This document shows positions 17,698 to 26,697 of a stretch of 64,000 nt of DNA, in pieces; position 1 is the stretch's first letter; every line of letters begins with the position of its first letter. Source of the stretch: Neobacillus cucumis (lineage in GTDB: Bacteria > Bacillota > Bacilli > Bacillales_B > DSM-18226); assembly GCF_023715505.1 (NCBI RefSeq), contig NZ_JAMBOH010000004.1:124001-188000 (forward strand), read 5' to 3'. The notes under the pieces were generated by a model. That model searched no databases, was not told the origin of the DNA, and was given only the letters and a program-made list of their open reading frames with translations. Position numbers and translations under genes: made by a program.

Positions 17698-17898
17698 GAA
17701 TCATTTGCCTAAATTATATTTGTTAGACAGTTCTGTTTATTCTATTATATAAGTGACTGGTTAATTCTTTACGGGGGAATTTATATTTTAGGTTGGTAGC
17801 GGTTGTGCAAAAACATCAACCATCTGTAGGAAGTAATTTCTAAGTAGTTTGTTACGATGATTGCCTTACTTATTTTCGTAATTTAACTACTCCTATGG

Positions 17899-17904
17899 TA
17901 TGAT
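17899..17904 (+). promoter_or_regulatory. Extended -10 promoter of yisL
   Basis: TATGAT preceded by TGG makes an extended -10 element 36 bases before the yisL GTG. A clear -35 box is not seen. Confidence 0.45.
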
Positions 17905-17939
17905 AGTGTGGAGCAGCACATACATAGGGAGGAATTTTC

Positions 17940-18299
17940 GTGATTCATGCACATATTACGGCGTGGGTTTTAGCTCTAATTTTATTTTTTGTGACAATTT
18001 CATTAACTAAAAGCGGTAAAGCAAAGGGAGCTAAAATTGTTCAAATGATATTAAGAGTACTATACCTGCTGATTATTGCCACAGGTGTAGGTCTTCTTTT
18101 CTCAGTGTACAAAATTGATGTATGGTATATTTTAAAAGCGGTTGTGGGTTTATGGGTTATTGGATTATTCGAAATGATTCTTGGCCGAGTCATTAACAAA
18201 CGAAGAACTTCTACTTTTTGGATTCAGTTTGTTGTTGCATGGTTACTAGTCCTATATTTAGGATTTGTAAAATTGCCAATGTCATTTTTACATCCATAA
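17940..18299 (+). CDS. yisL: YisL (UPF0344) membrane protein
   Basis: A 119-residue protein with four membrane segments, starting with GTG behind AGGGAGGA. The stretch MIHAHITAWVLALILFF and the arginine-rich loop GRVINKRRTST are characteristic of the UPF0344/YisL family. The function is unknown. Its position next to gerP matches the B. subtilis gerP-yis order. Confidence 0.9.
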   Translation: MIHAHITAWVLALILFFVTISLTKSGKAKGAKIVQMILRVLYLLIIATGVGLLFSVYKIDVWYILKAVVGLWVIGLFEMILGRVINKRRTSTFWIQFVVAWLLVLYLGFVKLPMSFLHP

Positions 18300-18301
18300 T
18301 T

Positions 18302-18337
18302 AAAAAAGCTGTCGGGGAGTTTCCGGCGGCTTTTTTG
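18302..18337 (+). terminator. Terminator after yisL
   Basis: AAAAAAGCTGTCGG pairs with CCGGCGGCTTTTTT across a short loop directly after the stop. Confidence 0.8.
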
Positions 18338-18419
18338 ATTTAAAGTGTGGTGATCAACGATTCATTAGTGACAACTTGTTAGTTTGGTTTTAATATTTAT
18401 GAAAGGGGGGAATTTACAT

Positions 18420-18692
18420 ATGCTAGTAAAAGTGTTTGCGAATCTCCGTCAAATTTGCGGAGGGGTAACGGTAGAGGTAAAACCTGACGGCAATCGCGTA
18501 ATCGATGTTTTAGAAAAAATGGTAGATATGTTTCCGGATTTACATGCTGAAATTTTTACGTCTGAAAAAACGCTACTTCCGTTTGTTCATGTGTATGTAA
18601 ATGGAAGGAACATCATTCATCTAGATGACCTCGAAACGATCGTAAAGGATGAAGACCAATTTGCCCTCTTCCCACCAGTTGCCGGTGGTTGA
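18420..18692 (+). CDS. moaD: MoaD family sulfur-carrier protein
   Basis: A 90-residue ubiquitin-like protein ending in the diagnostic GG (FPPVAGG) needed for thiocarboxylate formation. It has the MoaD-like YVNGRNI and LFPPVAGG segments. MoaD donates sulfur for the dithiolene of molybdopterin, including the tungsten form used by AOR. The ATG at 18420 follows GAAAGGGGGGAA. One base separates its stop from the next gene, and a MoeB-type activating enzyme and the AOR itself are close by, so this is likely a MoaD dedicated to the tungsten enzyme. Confidence 0.88.
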   Translation: MLVKVFANLRQICGGVTVEVKPDGNRVIDVLEKMVDMFPDLHAEIFTSEKTLLPFVHVYVNGRNIIHLDDLETIVKDEDQFALFPPVAGG

Positions 18693-18693
18693 G

Positions 18694-18966
18694 ATGGTAG
18701 AAAAAGATTTAGAGTTTCGCGGTATAAACATAGACCATCTCGGTATGTATTTTGAAGAACTTGGGGCAAAACTGGTAACTGATATTTTTCCTTATATTTA
18801 TGAGGCCGAAGGGTGGAGCGGTCAAATCATATCAGAAGAGGAAATTTCATTTACGGCGATCTTTAAAGTTAATACTGTAAAGGTCCGTTTTATGGCAGAA
18901 GATGAGGATACGCTAGTGCGGGTGATTAAGAATTATCGTTATAAAACAACCAGGATAGGCGGATAA
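18694..18966 (+). CDS. Small protein of the AOR/MoaD cluster, function unknown
   Basis: A 90-residue acidic protein starting MVEKDLEFRGINIDHLGMYF, with a later GWSGQIISEEEISFTAIFKV stretch. No catalytic motif is evident. It begins one base after the moaD stop and is certainly co-transcribed with it. It could be an accessory factor of tungsten cofactor synthesis or of AOR maturation, perhaps related to domains fused to MoaD in other bacteria; that is an inference from context only. Confidence 0.8.
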   Translation: MVEKDLEFRGINIDHLGMYFEELGAKLVTDIFPYIYEAEGWSGQIISEEEISFTAIFKVNTVKVRFMAEDEDTLVRVIKNYRYKTTRIGG

Positions 18967-19005
18967 AAAAGCATCTGCGAAATTTACTTTCGCAGATGCT
19001 TTTTT
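18965..19005. terminator. Bidirectional terminator between moaD operon and aor
   Basis: A long perfect stem AAAAAAGCATCTGCGAAA...TTTCGCAGATGCTTTTTT lies between the converging genes. Confidence 0.88.
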
Positions 19006-19009
19006 CATA

Positions 19010-20839
19010 TTAGACTAGCTGGCTTTCTGAATCGATAATGCCTAATTCACGAAGCTTTTGCTCAGGTACTAGACCATCTTTCCAGCCGCGGACTTGATAG
19101 TATTCTTCGAGCATAATATCCATCCGGCTTACATGACCTGCACTGTTCCCAGATGCGGGTTCTTCTGTAAAGCGTTTTGGAAGGAAATCATCTTCGCGTG
19201 TATTGAAACCAGCAAGGTTATTATAGTAACGTTCAAGATTATAAATTCTTTCCCCAGCCTTCATCACATCATCAGCAGTCATTGGAATGCCGGTCATCGT
19301 ACTGTATTGCTCAGCATAGTGCTCAGCGTTTTCCGAGAATGAAGAGAACTTACAAATATTCATAGAGTCTGAGAATGCCAGCATATCTTGGAATACTTTT
19401 AATAGTTCCCCTTTACCTTCTGGTTTTAAGCGATCAGTTGGTTCAGGTATACCTGCAATTTCACTTGCTACGGTATAGCCGCGTAGGTGACAGGCACCAC
19501 GGTTACTTGTTGCATAGCCAAGTCCGATACCTTGGATTCCTCGTGGATCGTATGCAGGAATAGATTGACCTTTAACCGACATGGAAAGCTCTGGTGCGCC
19601 CCAGGCAGCTGTAGCACGGGCAGGGCCTTCAGCAAGAATACCGCCGAAACCTTCACGAAGGGCGATTTTTCTTGTCAATTCAATCATGGAGTCGGCATCG
19701 CCCCAGATTAATTCTTCACTTATAATTCCTTTTTCGAATGCTTCCATTGTTACGGAGAAGCAATGACCAAGCTCGATCGTATCGAGGCCGTATTCATTAC
19801 AACGGTCAATTAAATAAGAAATTGCCTCGGCATCACTTAGAAGGCAGTTAGAGCCAAGGGACCAGGCAGATTCAAATTCAACACTCTCAACCCGAGTTTT
19901 GTACTTGCCATCTTTTACTTCTACTTCTATTTTACAGCCAACCGGACAGGCATGGCAGGTTTTATTAGCAACCCGAAGGTGTGTATTAACATATTCACCA
20001 CTATGTTTTTCTGCTTCATCCCAGTGAGTTAGCTGCGAGTTTTTAGTTGGAAGCGCTCCCACTTCGTTGATTAAGTTTGTAAGCACGTTTGTACCATAGA
20101 CGGATAAGCCGCCTTTGTTTGGTGCTGTTAAGCCGCCATCTAAGATTGCTTTAACGGCTTTCTTATTAGCTTCTTTATATTCAGCCTCTAACTTAGGAGC
20201 CGGCATATTTCCCTTTTGAGCTGCCTTAATAACAATCGCTTTTAATTTTTTATAACCAGCAACTGCTGCAGTACCGCCGCGGCCGGCCGCACGATCATGT
20301 TCATTTATAAAGGAAGAAAAGCGAACAGTGTTTTCCCCAGCTTGACCAATCGTCATCACACTTAGGTCTTGTTCACCATAATGGTCTTTCATAGCCTGTA
20401 TAAATGCTCTTGTACTTGTCCCCCACAGATTAGAAGCATCACGGAGTTCAGCTTTACCATCTTCAATATAAAGGTAAACCGGCCTGTCGCTTTTTCCTTT
20501 AAAAATAAGGTTATCAATGCCGGCCCATTTTAAACGTGCAGCAGTCCAACCGCCAATGTGAGAATCTGTAACCGTTTCTGTAAGTGGAGATTTGGTTACG
20601 ACACAAAGACGCCCGCTCATGGATGAACGTGTTCCGGTAACAGGTCCTGTCATAAAACATAAGATGTTTTCAGCGGATAATGGCTCGACTTCTGGGCCGT
20701 TATCTAATACATATTTGACACCGAGACCACGGCCGCCTATGTATTTTCTGGCATCATCTTCATTGATGGGTCTGTAATCTACTGTTCCACTTGTTAAATC
20801 CACTAGAACCTCTTTGTTTTTGAAACCGCCAATGCTCAT
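19010..20839 (-). CDS. aor: Tungsten-containing aldehyde ferredoxin oxidoreductase
   Basis: A 609-residue AOR-family protein of full length. The [4Fe-4S] ligands are clear: C295, C298 and C302 in KTCHACPVGC, and C496 in SMNICKFS; spacing is like that of archaeal AOR. The N-terminal cofactor-binding segments KYIGGRGLG, TGPVTGTRSSMSGR and SHIGGWTAARLKWAG are present. AOR oxidises aldehydes to acids (reversibly) with ferredoxin and a tungsten bis-pterin. The start follows AGAAGGGA. Facing it are moaD and a small gene, and moeB follows divergently, giving a compact cofactor-plus-enzyme module between yisL and asnO. Confidence 0.95.
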   Translation of the reverse strand: MSIGGFKNKEVLVDLTSGTVDYRPINEDDARKYIGGRGLGVKYVLDNGPEVEPLSAENILCFMTGPVTGTRSSMSGRLCVVTKSPLTETVTDSHIGGWTAARLKWAGIDNLIFKGKSDRPVYLYIEDGKAELRDASNLWGTSTRAFIQAMKDHYGEQDLSVMTIGQAGENTVRFSSFINEHDRAAGRGGTAAVAGYKKLKAIVIKAAQKGNMPAPKLEAEYKEANKKAVKAILDGGLTAPNKGGLSVYGTNVLTNLINEVGALPTKNSQLTHWDEAEKHSGEYVNTHLRVANKTCHACPVGCKIEVEVKDGKYKTRVESVEFESAWSLGSNCLLSDAEAISYLIDRCNEYGLDTIELGHCFSVTMEAFEKGIISEELIWGDADSMIELTRKIALREGFGGILAEGPARATAAWGAPELSMSVKGQSIPAYDPRGIQGIGLGYATSNRGACHLRGYTVASEIAGIPEPTDRLKPEGKGELLKVFQDMLAFSDSMNICKFSSFSENAEHYAEQYSTMTGIPMTADDVMKAGERIYNLERYYNNLAGFNTREDDFLPKRFTEEPASGNSAGHVSRMDIMLEEYYQVRGWKDGLVPEQKLRELGIIDSESQLV

Positions 20840-21065
20840 ATTTTCCCTTCTTTCTATTATTCTTTTTATATAAATCTCTTAACCTTCTTACTAAAAAAGT
20901 TAAAAGACTTCTCCAAAATTTGCTAATTACCCAATTTTAATTATACACTTTTTTAAATTGTAATAAAATTAAAAATTTTAGTTGTAGCTGATAATTATTT
21001 GATAAGATAAAAGTAAATGAGCCTATTACAGCTGGACATGAATTGGAATAGAAAAGAGGAGCACA

Positions 21066-22100
21066 ATGAATGATGATTTAGCACGATATTCTAGACAAAT
21101 CCTTTTTAAAGCGGTTGGTGAAGAGGGACAGAGGAAAATGCTGAAAAGCCGCGTTGCCATTATCGGGGCAGGTGCACTCGGAACTGTTATCGCCAATCAT
21201 CTTGTCCGATCTGGGGTTGGGTACTTAAAGCTGATCGATCGAGATCTAGTGGAATGGTCTAATTTGCAGCGGCAAATTCTTTATACGGAGGAAGATGCAC
21301 GCATGCAGCTTCCAAAGGCCGTTGCTGCTCAAAAAAGGCTTAGGGGTATCAATTCTTCTGTTACGGTGGACGCCGTTATTGCTGATGTAAATCTAGACAA
21401 TGCCGAGGATCTGTTATCAGGTATGGACGTAATTGTTGATGGAACTGATAATTTTATGACCCGTTTTTTAATTAATGATGTGGCAGTAAAGTATAGGATT
21501 CCATGGGTACATGGAGCGGCAGTAAGTTCACGAGGGATGTTTGCTGTTATAAAACCTGGGGTAACTCCCTGTTACCGTTGTCTCTTTCCGAACGTTCCAA
21601 GCAGCAATGGAGAAACCTGTGATACTGTCGGGGTATTATCAGCATTAACCGATATCATCGGATCCTATCAGGCAGTGGAAACCATTAAGCTTCTGTTAGG
21701 AGCAGAAACCACTCCTAATTTAGAACAAATAGATATTTGGGATCATTCATCCCTGCAAATGGATATTTCACAAGGGAATAATCCTAATTGCCCTGCTTGC
21801 GCACAAGGCCAATTTGATTTTTTGGACCGTTCCTCGGGTCATCAGGTTGCTTACACCACGCTTTGCGGGCGTGAAACGGTGCAAATTAGCCCGAGGCGTT
21901 CTAGAGAGTTGGAGTTAAAGAAGACAGCAGAGAACCTTCGGAGAAGTGGAAAAGTAACGGTTAACGAATTTTTACTTCGCTTTTCTCCGAATGAAGAAAA
22001 AGTATCCATTGTGATCTTTAGAGATGCCAGGGTTCTTATTCATGGTACAAATGATATTGTAAAAGCTAGACAGCTTTACGCGAAGTATTTAGGGAGTTAA
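21066..22100 (+). CDS. moeB: MoeB/ThiF-family adenylyltransferase (E1-like)
   Basis: A 344-residue E1-like enzyme. It has the nucleotide-binding GAGALGTVIA (about residues 34-43), the DRDLVEWSNLQRQ loop, zinc cysteine pairs C169/C172 (CYRC) and C242/C245 (CPAC), and the conserved cysteine C185 in GETCDTVGV. It adenylates the C-terminal glycine of a MoaD- or ThiS-type carrier. The extra C-terminal region of about 95 residues is not the usual rhodanese domain. Being beside moaD and aor, its partner is most likely that MoaD. No thiamine genes are near. Confidence 0.88.
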   Translation: MNDDLARYSRQILFKAVGEEGQRKMLKSRVAIIGAGALGTVIANHLVRSGVGYLKLIDRDLVEWSNLQRQILYTEEDARMQLPKAVAAQKRLRGINSSVTVDAVIADVNLDNAEDLLSGMDVIVDGTDNFMTRFLINDVAVKYRIPWVHGAAVSSRGMFAVIKPGVTPCYRCLFPNVPSSNGETCDTVGVLSALTDIIGSYQAVETIKLLLGAETTPNLEQIDIWDHSSLQMDISQGNNPNCPACAQGQFDFLDRSSGHQVAYTTLCGRETVQISPRRSRELELKKTAENLRRSGKVTVNEFLLRFSPNEEKVSIVIFRDARVLIHGTNDIVKARQLYAKYLGS

Positions 22101-22104
22101 TAAA

Positions 22105-22132
22105 CAAAAGGCTGGGAGTTTCCAGCCTTTTG
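22105..22132. terminator. Bidirectional terminator between moeB and the 22137 gene
   Basis: The stem AAAAGGCTGG/CCAGCCTTTT with a loop of about six bases lies between converging stops. Confidence 0.82.
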
Positions 22133-22136
22133 CTTA

Positions 22137-22703
22137 TTAAGAAATCATTTTTTCAATTACTAACCGTTTTCCCGTGTTTAATGTGAATTCAAACCGATCA
22201 TTAACCTTTTCAAAGTAGCAAAAATGATGCTGAACATTACAAATTTGCTCTTGATTGTCAAAGACCATAAAATTCACCCCATCCTTTCGATTTTCGTCCG
22301 ATAAAAAAGACAAATGGTTATAACAATAGATGCAATCATAAATCGAAAAATTTAAGGAATTTAGTGTCGTAACAAATTGGAAAAATGCGTCATCATTCAC
22401 CCCATCCAAAAGGCGCTCAAGAGAGTAAATCAAGTGTTTTCTCATTCTAATGGTATCGTGATCACGAAGCATAATCGCTTCCTTCCCACAGTGAATTTTT
22501 CCGGGTTCACCCAATATCCCTTTCTTCCAACGGTTCAACCGGAAGACCTCAATTTCTTGATGAACGAAGTCATCTAACATCGTTGCTTCTTCGGTTTCCT
22601 CATCGAAAAAAATCCATTGATCATTGATTTGTTCGACTGTACCTACATTGTAAGCCCGCTGTTGAAAATCATATAGTTTTAATCGTTGTTGTCGATTCAT
22701 CAC
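22137..22703 (-). CDS. Uncharacterised Bacillaceae protein (YisN/DUF2777-like by position)
   Basis: A 188-residue soluble protein starting MMNRQQRLKLYDFQQRAYNV. It contains several cysteines, including CIYCYNHL and a later VQHHFCYFE, but no motif that I can link to an enzyme class. It is divergent from asnO, as yisN is upstream of asnO in B. subtilis, so YisN kinship is plausible but unproven. An upstream TAACCTCC complement gives a good ribosome site (GGAGGTTA). Confidence 0.7.
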   Translation of the reverse strand: MMNRQQRLKLYDFQQRAYNVGTVEQINDQWIFFDEETEEATMLDDFVHQEIEVFRLNRWKKGILGEPGKIHCGKEAIMLRDHDTIRMRKHLIYSLERLLDGVNDDAFFQFVTTLNSLNFSIYDCIYCYNHLSFLSDENRKDGVNFMVFDNQEQICNVQHHFCYFEKVNDRFEFTLNTGKRLVIEKMIS

Positions 22704-22938
22704 TAACCTCCGTACACAGTTGCTTTCCTATTTCTTTTTTGACATCTTCCTGTCTTTTTAAACAATGCTTATTTCTAAAACGTAAGTATAAAAATTTTAT
22801 CCAGAAGAATCCGCGTTCCATGCGGCAATTTATACCATTCTAATTAGGACAATTAACCATTTAATCTGGGCTGAATAGTATAGAGCATGTAATACCTGTT
22901 CAGTTATTCATATCTATTTGTAAGGGAGTGAGATGCGA

Positions 22939-24786
22939 ATGTGCGGAATCTCAGGATGGGTTGATTTTAATAAAGCGATAAAAAACGAAACAGAAACCCT
23001 TGTGAAAATGGTGAATACATTAGCAAAAAGAGGCCCGGATGAAACAAATATATGGCAGGATACAAACGCCGGTTTTGGACATAAAAGGCTAATTGTGGTT
23101 GATCCTGAAGGCGGAAGACAGCCAATGACCAAACACAAAGAGGGTTATGATTACACCATTTGCTACAATGGGGAATTATACAACACTGAAGATATTCGCA
23201 AAATCCTTCTTACTAAAGGATATTCTTTTAAAGGTCATTCTGATACAGAAGTTCTGTTAACAGCCTATATAGAATGGGCGGAAGAGTGCGTAAATCATTT
23301 AAATGGTATATATGCCTTTGCCATTTGGGATCCAAAAAGGGAACAACTATTTATCGGACGTGATCGTCTTGGGGTCAAACCGTTATTTTTCACAGAACAC
23401 CAAAAAGGGATCATCTTTGCCTCGGAAATTAAGGCGATTTTAGCTCACCCGGATATCAAAACCGAAATCACTCATGAGGGACTGGCGGAGGTCCTTGGAG
23501 TAGGTCCATCAAGAACCCCGGGATCAGGTATTTTCAAGGGAATGAAAGAACTACGGCCTGCCCATGCTTTAACTTTTTCACGAAACGGCTTAAAGATTTG
23601 GCGTTATTGGAATGTAAAAAGTGAGGAACATAAAGAAGATGTGGAAGAAACAGCAGAGAAGGTCCGCTATTTAGTGACGGATGCAGTTACAAGACAGCTG
23701 GTTTCCGATGTACCACTATGTACCTTTTTATCTGGCGGTCTCGATTCCAGTATCATTACGGCAATTGCTGCAAAAGGATTTGAAGAACAGGGAAAGGGAC
23801 AGCTTCATACTTATTCGATTGACTATGAAGGAAACGACCTGTTTTTCACCTCGAATGAATTCCAGCCGGATGCAGATGGAAAGTTCATTCAAATGATGAC
23901 AGAAAAGTTCGCCACCCAGCACCATAACAAAACGATCTCACAAGCACAATTAGTTCATGACCTAGTAGAGGCCACGGCCGTTAGAGATTTTCCTGGAATG
24001 GCCGATGTCGATTCCTCCTTGCTTTGGTTTTGTAAAGAAATTAAAAAGGATTTTGTTGTTAGTTTGTCTGGTGAATGTGCCGATGAAATTTTCGGTGGAT
24101 ATCCATGGTTTCATCGTAAACAAGATTTAGAGCGGCCAGGATTTCCTTGGATGCGTTCGGTAAATGAGCGGCAAAATCTGTTGAAGCCGTATTGGCGGGA
24201 TCAACTAAAATTAAGTGAATTTTGTATGAAACAGTATCAACAGGCCATAGCTGAAACTCCAAAATTGGAAGGCGAAAGCTTTGAAGAAGCCAAGCGGAGA
24301 GAATTATTTTATATCAATATGACTTGGTTTATGACCACATTACTTGATCGAAAAGATAGAATGAGTATGGGTGCCAGCCTTGAGGTACGTGTTCCATTTG
24401 CTGATCATCGTCTTGTAGAATATTTGTGGAATATCCCTTGGGACATGAAAATGTATCGAGGCAGAGAAAAAGGACTTCTTCGTAAAGCATTTGAAGGAAT
24501 CCTGCCGGAGGAGGTTCTTTATCGGAAGAAGAGCCCGTATCCAAAAACCCATAATCCGGAATATACAGCTGCTATACAAAAATGGATGGAGACGATATTA
24601 CAGGATAAATCTTCAGTATTACATGAATTTTTCCAAAAGGACCAACTCCAAAGTATTGTAGAGACCGGCGGGAATTCATTCAAAGAGCCATGGTTCGGTC
24701 AGCTTATGACAGGGCCGCAATTATTAGCCTATCTTGTGCAGTTCCATACATGGTTTAAGGACTATGATATTAATATAGTGAATTAG
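22939..24786 (+). CDS. asnO: Glutamine-hydrolysing asparagine synthetase
   Basis: A 615-residue class II glutamine amidotransferase. The ATG at 22939 is chosen so that the nucleophilic Cys follows the initiator Met (MCGISGW), as the family requires; an ATG at 22933 is also in frame. The N-terminal domain has AKRGPDE, YNGELYN and GHSDTEVLL. The synthetase domain has the PP-loop SGGLDSSII and the GECADEIFGGYPWFH segment. It makes asparagine from aspartate, glutamine and ATP. B. subtilis has three paralogues; position near yis genes suggests asnO, the sporulation-linked one. The symbol rests on synteny. Confidence 0.9.
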   Translation: MCGISGWVDFNKAIKNETETLVKMVNTLAKRGPDETNIWQDTNAGFGHKRLIVVDPEGGRQPMTKHKEGYDYTICYNGELYNTEDIRKILLTKGYSFKGHSDTEVLLTAYIEWAEECVNHLNGIYAFAIWDPKREQLFIGRDRLGVKPLFFTEHQKGIIFASEIKAILAHPDIKTEITHEGLAEVLGVGPSRTPGSGIFKGMKELRPAHALTFSRNGLKIWRYWNVKSEEHKEDVEETAEKVRYLVTDAVTRQLVSDVPLCTFLSGGLDSSIITAIAAKGFEEQGKGQLHTYSIDYEGNDLFFTSNEFQPDADGKFIQMMTEKFATQHHNKTISQAQLVHDLVEATAVRDFPGMADVDSSLLWFCKEIKKDFVVSLSGECADEIFGGYPWFHRKQDLERPGFPWMRSVNERQNLLKPYWRDQLKLSEFCMKQYQQAIAETPKLEGESFEEAKRRELFYINMTWFMTTLLDRKDRMSMGASLEVRVPFADHRLVEYLWNIPWDMKMYRGREKGLLRKAFEGILPEEVLYRKKSPYPKTHNPEYTAAIQKWMETILQDKSSVLHEFFQKDQLQSIVETGGNSFKEPWFGQLMTGPQLLAYLVQFHTWFKDYDINIVN

Positions 24787-24868
24787 GTTTTAATCTTTAA
24801 AGTACGCTTAATCTAAAAATAATTATTAAAATTTGGAATAAAAGCGGGATTAGATTAAAATGTTTATT

Positions 24869-24898
24869 GGAAGAGGAATCCTTACCTCTTCCTTTTTT
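24869..24898 (+). terminator. Terminator after asnO
   Basis: GGAAGAGG pairs with CCTCTTCC across an eight-base loop and is followed by six T, immediately before the next ribosome site. Confidence 0.82.
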
Positions 24899-24913
24899 AA
24901 GGAGGAAAAAGCC

Positions 24914-26407
24914 GTGAAAAAAATAACGTTCTTATTATTAACCTTTTTGCTGTGCTCATCTCTTCCTGCCCATGCAGAGATAAAAAAAGAAAACCGTTTA
25001 TGGCAGGATGAATCCATTTACTCGCTTATGATAGACCGCTTTAATGATGGGGATATAAAAAATGATTTGGATGTAAACGCAAAAGATCCCTTAGCGTATA
25101 ATGGCGGTGATTTTCAGGGAATCATTGACAAATTAGATTACATACATGAGATGGGATTTACAGCGATTCGGTTAACTCCCATCGTTGATAATACCCAAAA
25201 TGGCTATCATGGTTATTGGGTAAAGGATTTTTATAAAACTGATGAGCACTTTGGCACAATTAAGACCTTTCAGAACCTAGTGAAAGAAGCACATAAACGG
25301 AAAATGAAGGTTATTATTGATTTTGTCGCCAATAATACCGCAGCCGATCATCCATGGGTAAGTGATCCATCCAAAAAGAACTGGTATCATCCAAAACAGA
25401 ATATGGACAATGGGACTAAAAGCTGGGTAGATGGCTTGCCTGACCTAAATCAGGACAATCCTGAAGTGAGTAAATATCTGATTGATGCTGCAAAATGGTG
25501 GATTAACAAAACGAATATTGACGGGTATAGCCTGCCTGAGGTCAATCAAGTGCCATTAAGTTTCTGGACTGAATTTTCAAAAGCTGTAAAGAAAGAGAAG
25601 AAGGACTTTCTGTTAATGGGTGTTCCAACAGAAAATGCTTCAATAGATGCCGCGAGATATCAAAGCTCGGGAATTGATAGCGTGTTTGATTATACCCAAA
25701 GTAAGAAATTAAGAAAGGCATTTGCTACTACCAATCAATCATTTACTGATTTGAACTCTGCTTCAGGACAGGTTGGCAAACCAGAATTAATGGCCAACTT
25801 TTTTGATAATGAGTATACGATAAGATTTACTTCTGACATTGTGGATAAACGGCAATATCCAGGTTCACGGTGGAAAACAGCGTTGACATACCTGTACACA
25901 ACCCCGGGAATTCCGATTTATTACTACGGGACGGACATTGCCTTAATAGGCGGAAAAGTTCCTGATAACCGCAGGCAAATGAACTTCCGAACCGAGAAGG
26001 ACCTGATTGATTTTACAACAAAGGTGGCTGAACTAAGAAATAAGCTTCCATCCTTAACAAGAGGGAACATGGAAATGCTTTATGACAAAGGCGGGATGAT
26101 TGTATATAAGCGTGTCTATAAAGGTGAAACAGCGATTATTGCGATCAATAATTCCACAAAATCACAAAAGGTTGTTTTAACAGACAAGCAATTAGCTGCT
26201 GATAAGGAACTTCGTGGTCTACTTGGCGGAGATTTAGTCCGCAGTCACAAGAATGATTACATCCTTATCATAGATCGCGACAATTCAGAAATCTATGTCC
26301 TCGCTGATAAAAGCGGGATTAACATTACCTTTATTGCTGCTTTAGTCGGTGTGGTCATCTTAACGATCATATTCTTATTATTCATAATTAAACGTGGAAA
26401 AAAATGA
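24914..26407 (+). CDS. Membrane-anchored GH13 alpha-amylase-like protein lacking catalytic residues
   Basis: A 497-residue protein with a signal peptide (about residues 1-21, ending PAHA) and a C-terminal membrane helix followed by KRGKK. The GH13 barrel is recognisable (YNGGDFQGIIDKLDYI, NGYHGYWVKDF, PGIPIYYYGTDIAL). The catalytic regions are degenerate. Region II reads DGYSLPEV, with the conserved Arg and nucleophile Asp replaced by S206 and P208. The acid-base region reads FLLMGVP with no Glu. Region IV reads FFDNEYTIRF, with HD replaced by E310-Y311. It is unlikely to hydrolyse starch and may be a binding or scaffold protein. GTG start behind GGAGG. Confidence 0.85.
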   Translation: MKKITFLLLTFLLCSSLPAHAEIKKENRLWQDESIYSLMIDRFNDGDIKNDLDVNAKDPLAYNGGDFQGIIDKLDYIHEMGFTAIRLTPIVDNTQNGYHGYWVKDFYKTDEHFGTIKTFQNLVKEAHKRKMKVIIDFVANNTAADHPWVSDPSKKNWYHPKQNMDNGTKSWVDGLPDLNQDNPEVSKYLIDAAKWWINKTNIDGYSLPEVNQVPLSFWTEFSKAVKKEKKDFLLMGVPTENASIDAARYQSSGIDSVFDYTQSKKLRKAFATTNQSFTDLNSASGQVGKPELMANFFDNEYTIRFTSDIVDKRQYPGSRWKTALTYLYTTPGIPIYYYGTDIALIGGKVPDNRRQMNFRTEKDLIDFTTKVAELRNKLPSLTRGNMEMLYDKGGMIVYKRVYKGETAIIAINNSTKSQKVVLTDKQLAADKELRGLLGGDLVRSHKNDYILIIDRDNSEIYVLADKSGINITFIAALVGVVILTIIFLLFIIKRGKK

Positions 26408-26417
26408 GAGTAGAATA

Positions 26418-26447
26418 ATCGGCGGAAGTTGTTCCGCCGATTTTTTT
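26418..26447 (+). terminator. Terminator after amylase-like gene
   Basis: ATCGGCGGAA/TTCCGCCGAT with a four-base loop and seven T. Confidence 0.88.
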
Positions 26448-26466
26448 ATGAGATAAGTAGTATAAA

Positions 26467-26697
26467 GTTTTTGCCTTTGAAAATTGTCTAGCTCCAGCGC
26501 CTAGCCCCACGAGGGTCACAAGCCAATCCGTCCAAAGGGTTAAAGAGAAACTTTTCGGCCGGCTCGTCTTGTGCTCGGCTACAGTAAGCTATCGCTTTCT
26601 GTACGCATTAAGGGCGACTAGTCTTTGACCCTGCTTTCGCCGGCCAGTCGACAAGTCGCCCTAGATCGGGGCTGACCAAGGCGCTTCCGCTTTTCTT
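26467..26697. repeat. Mosaic intergenic repeat (copy B)
   Basis: About 230 bases with the family ends AATTGTCTAGCTCCAGCGCCTAG and AAGGCGCTTCCGCTTTTCTTA (quoted in part). The shared CCGGCTCGTCTTGTG block is present, but the centre holds a different insert (around 26580-26660) from copies A and D. It abuts the stop codon of the SDR gene. Confidence 0.82.

Noticed and set aside
22890..22932. Possible sigma-E promoter of asnO (ATA ... CATATCTA)
   Set aside because: The spacing between ATA and CATA is 14 bases, shorter than the usual 16, and the -10 match is weak.
24809..24858. Inverted repeat TTAATCTAA / TTAGATTAA after asnO
   Set aside because: Low-complexity AT-rich arms 32 bases apart, with no clear link to a promoter; the real terminator is the GGAAGAGG stem that follows.
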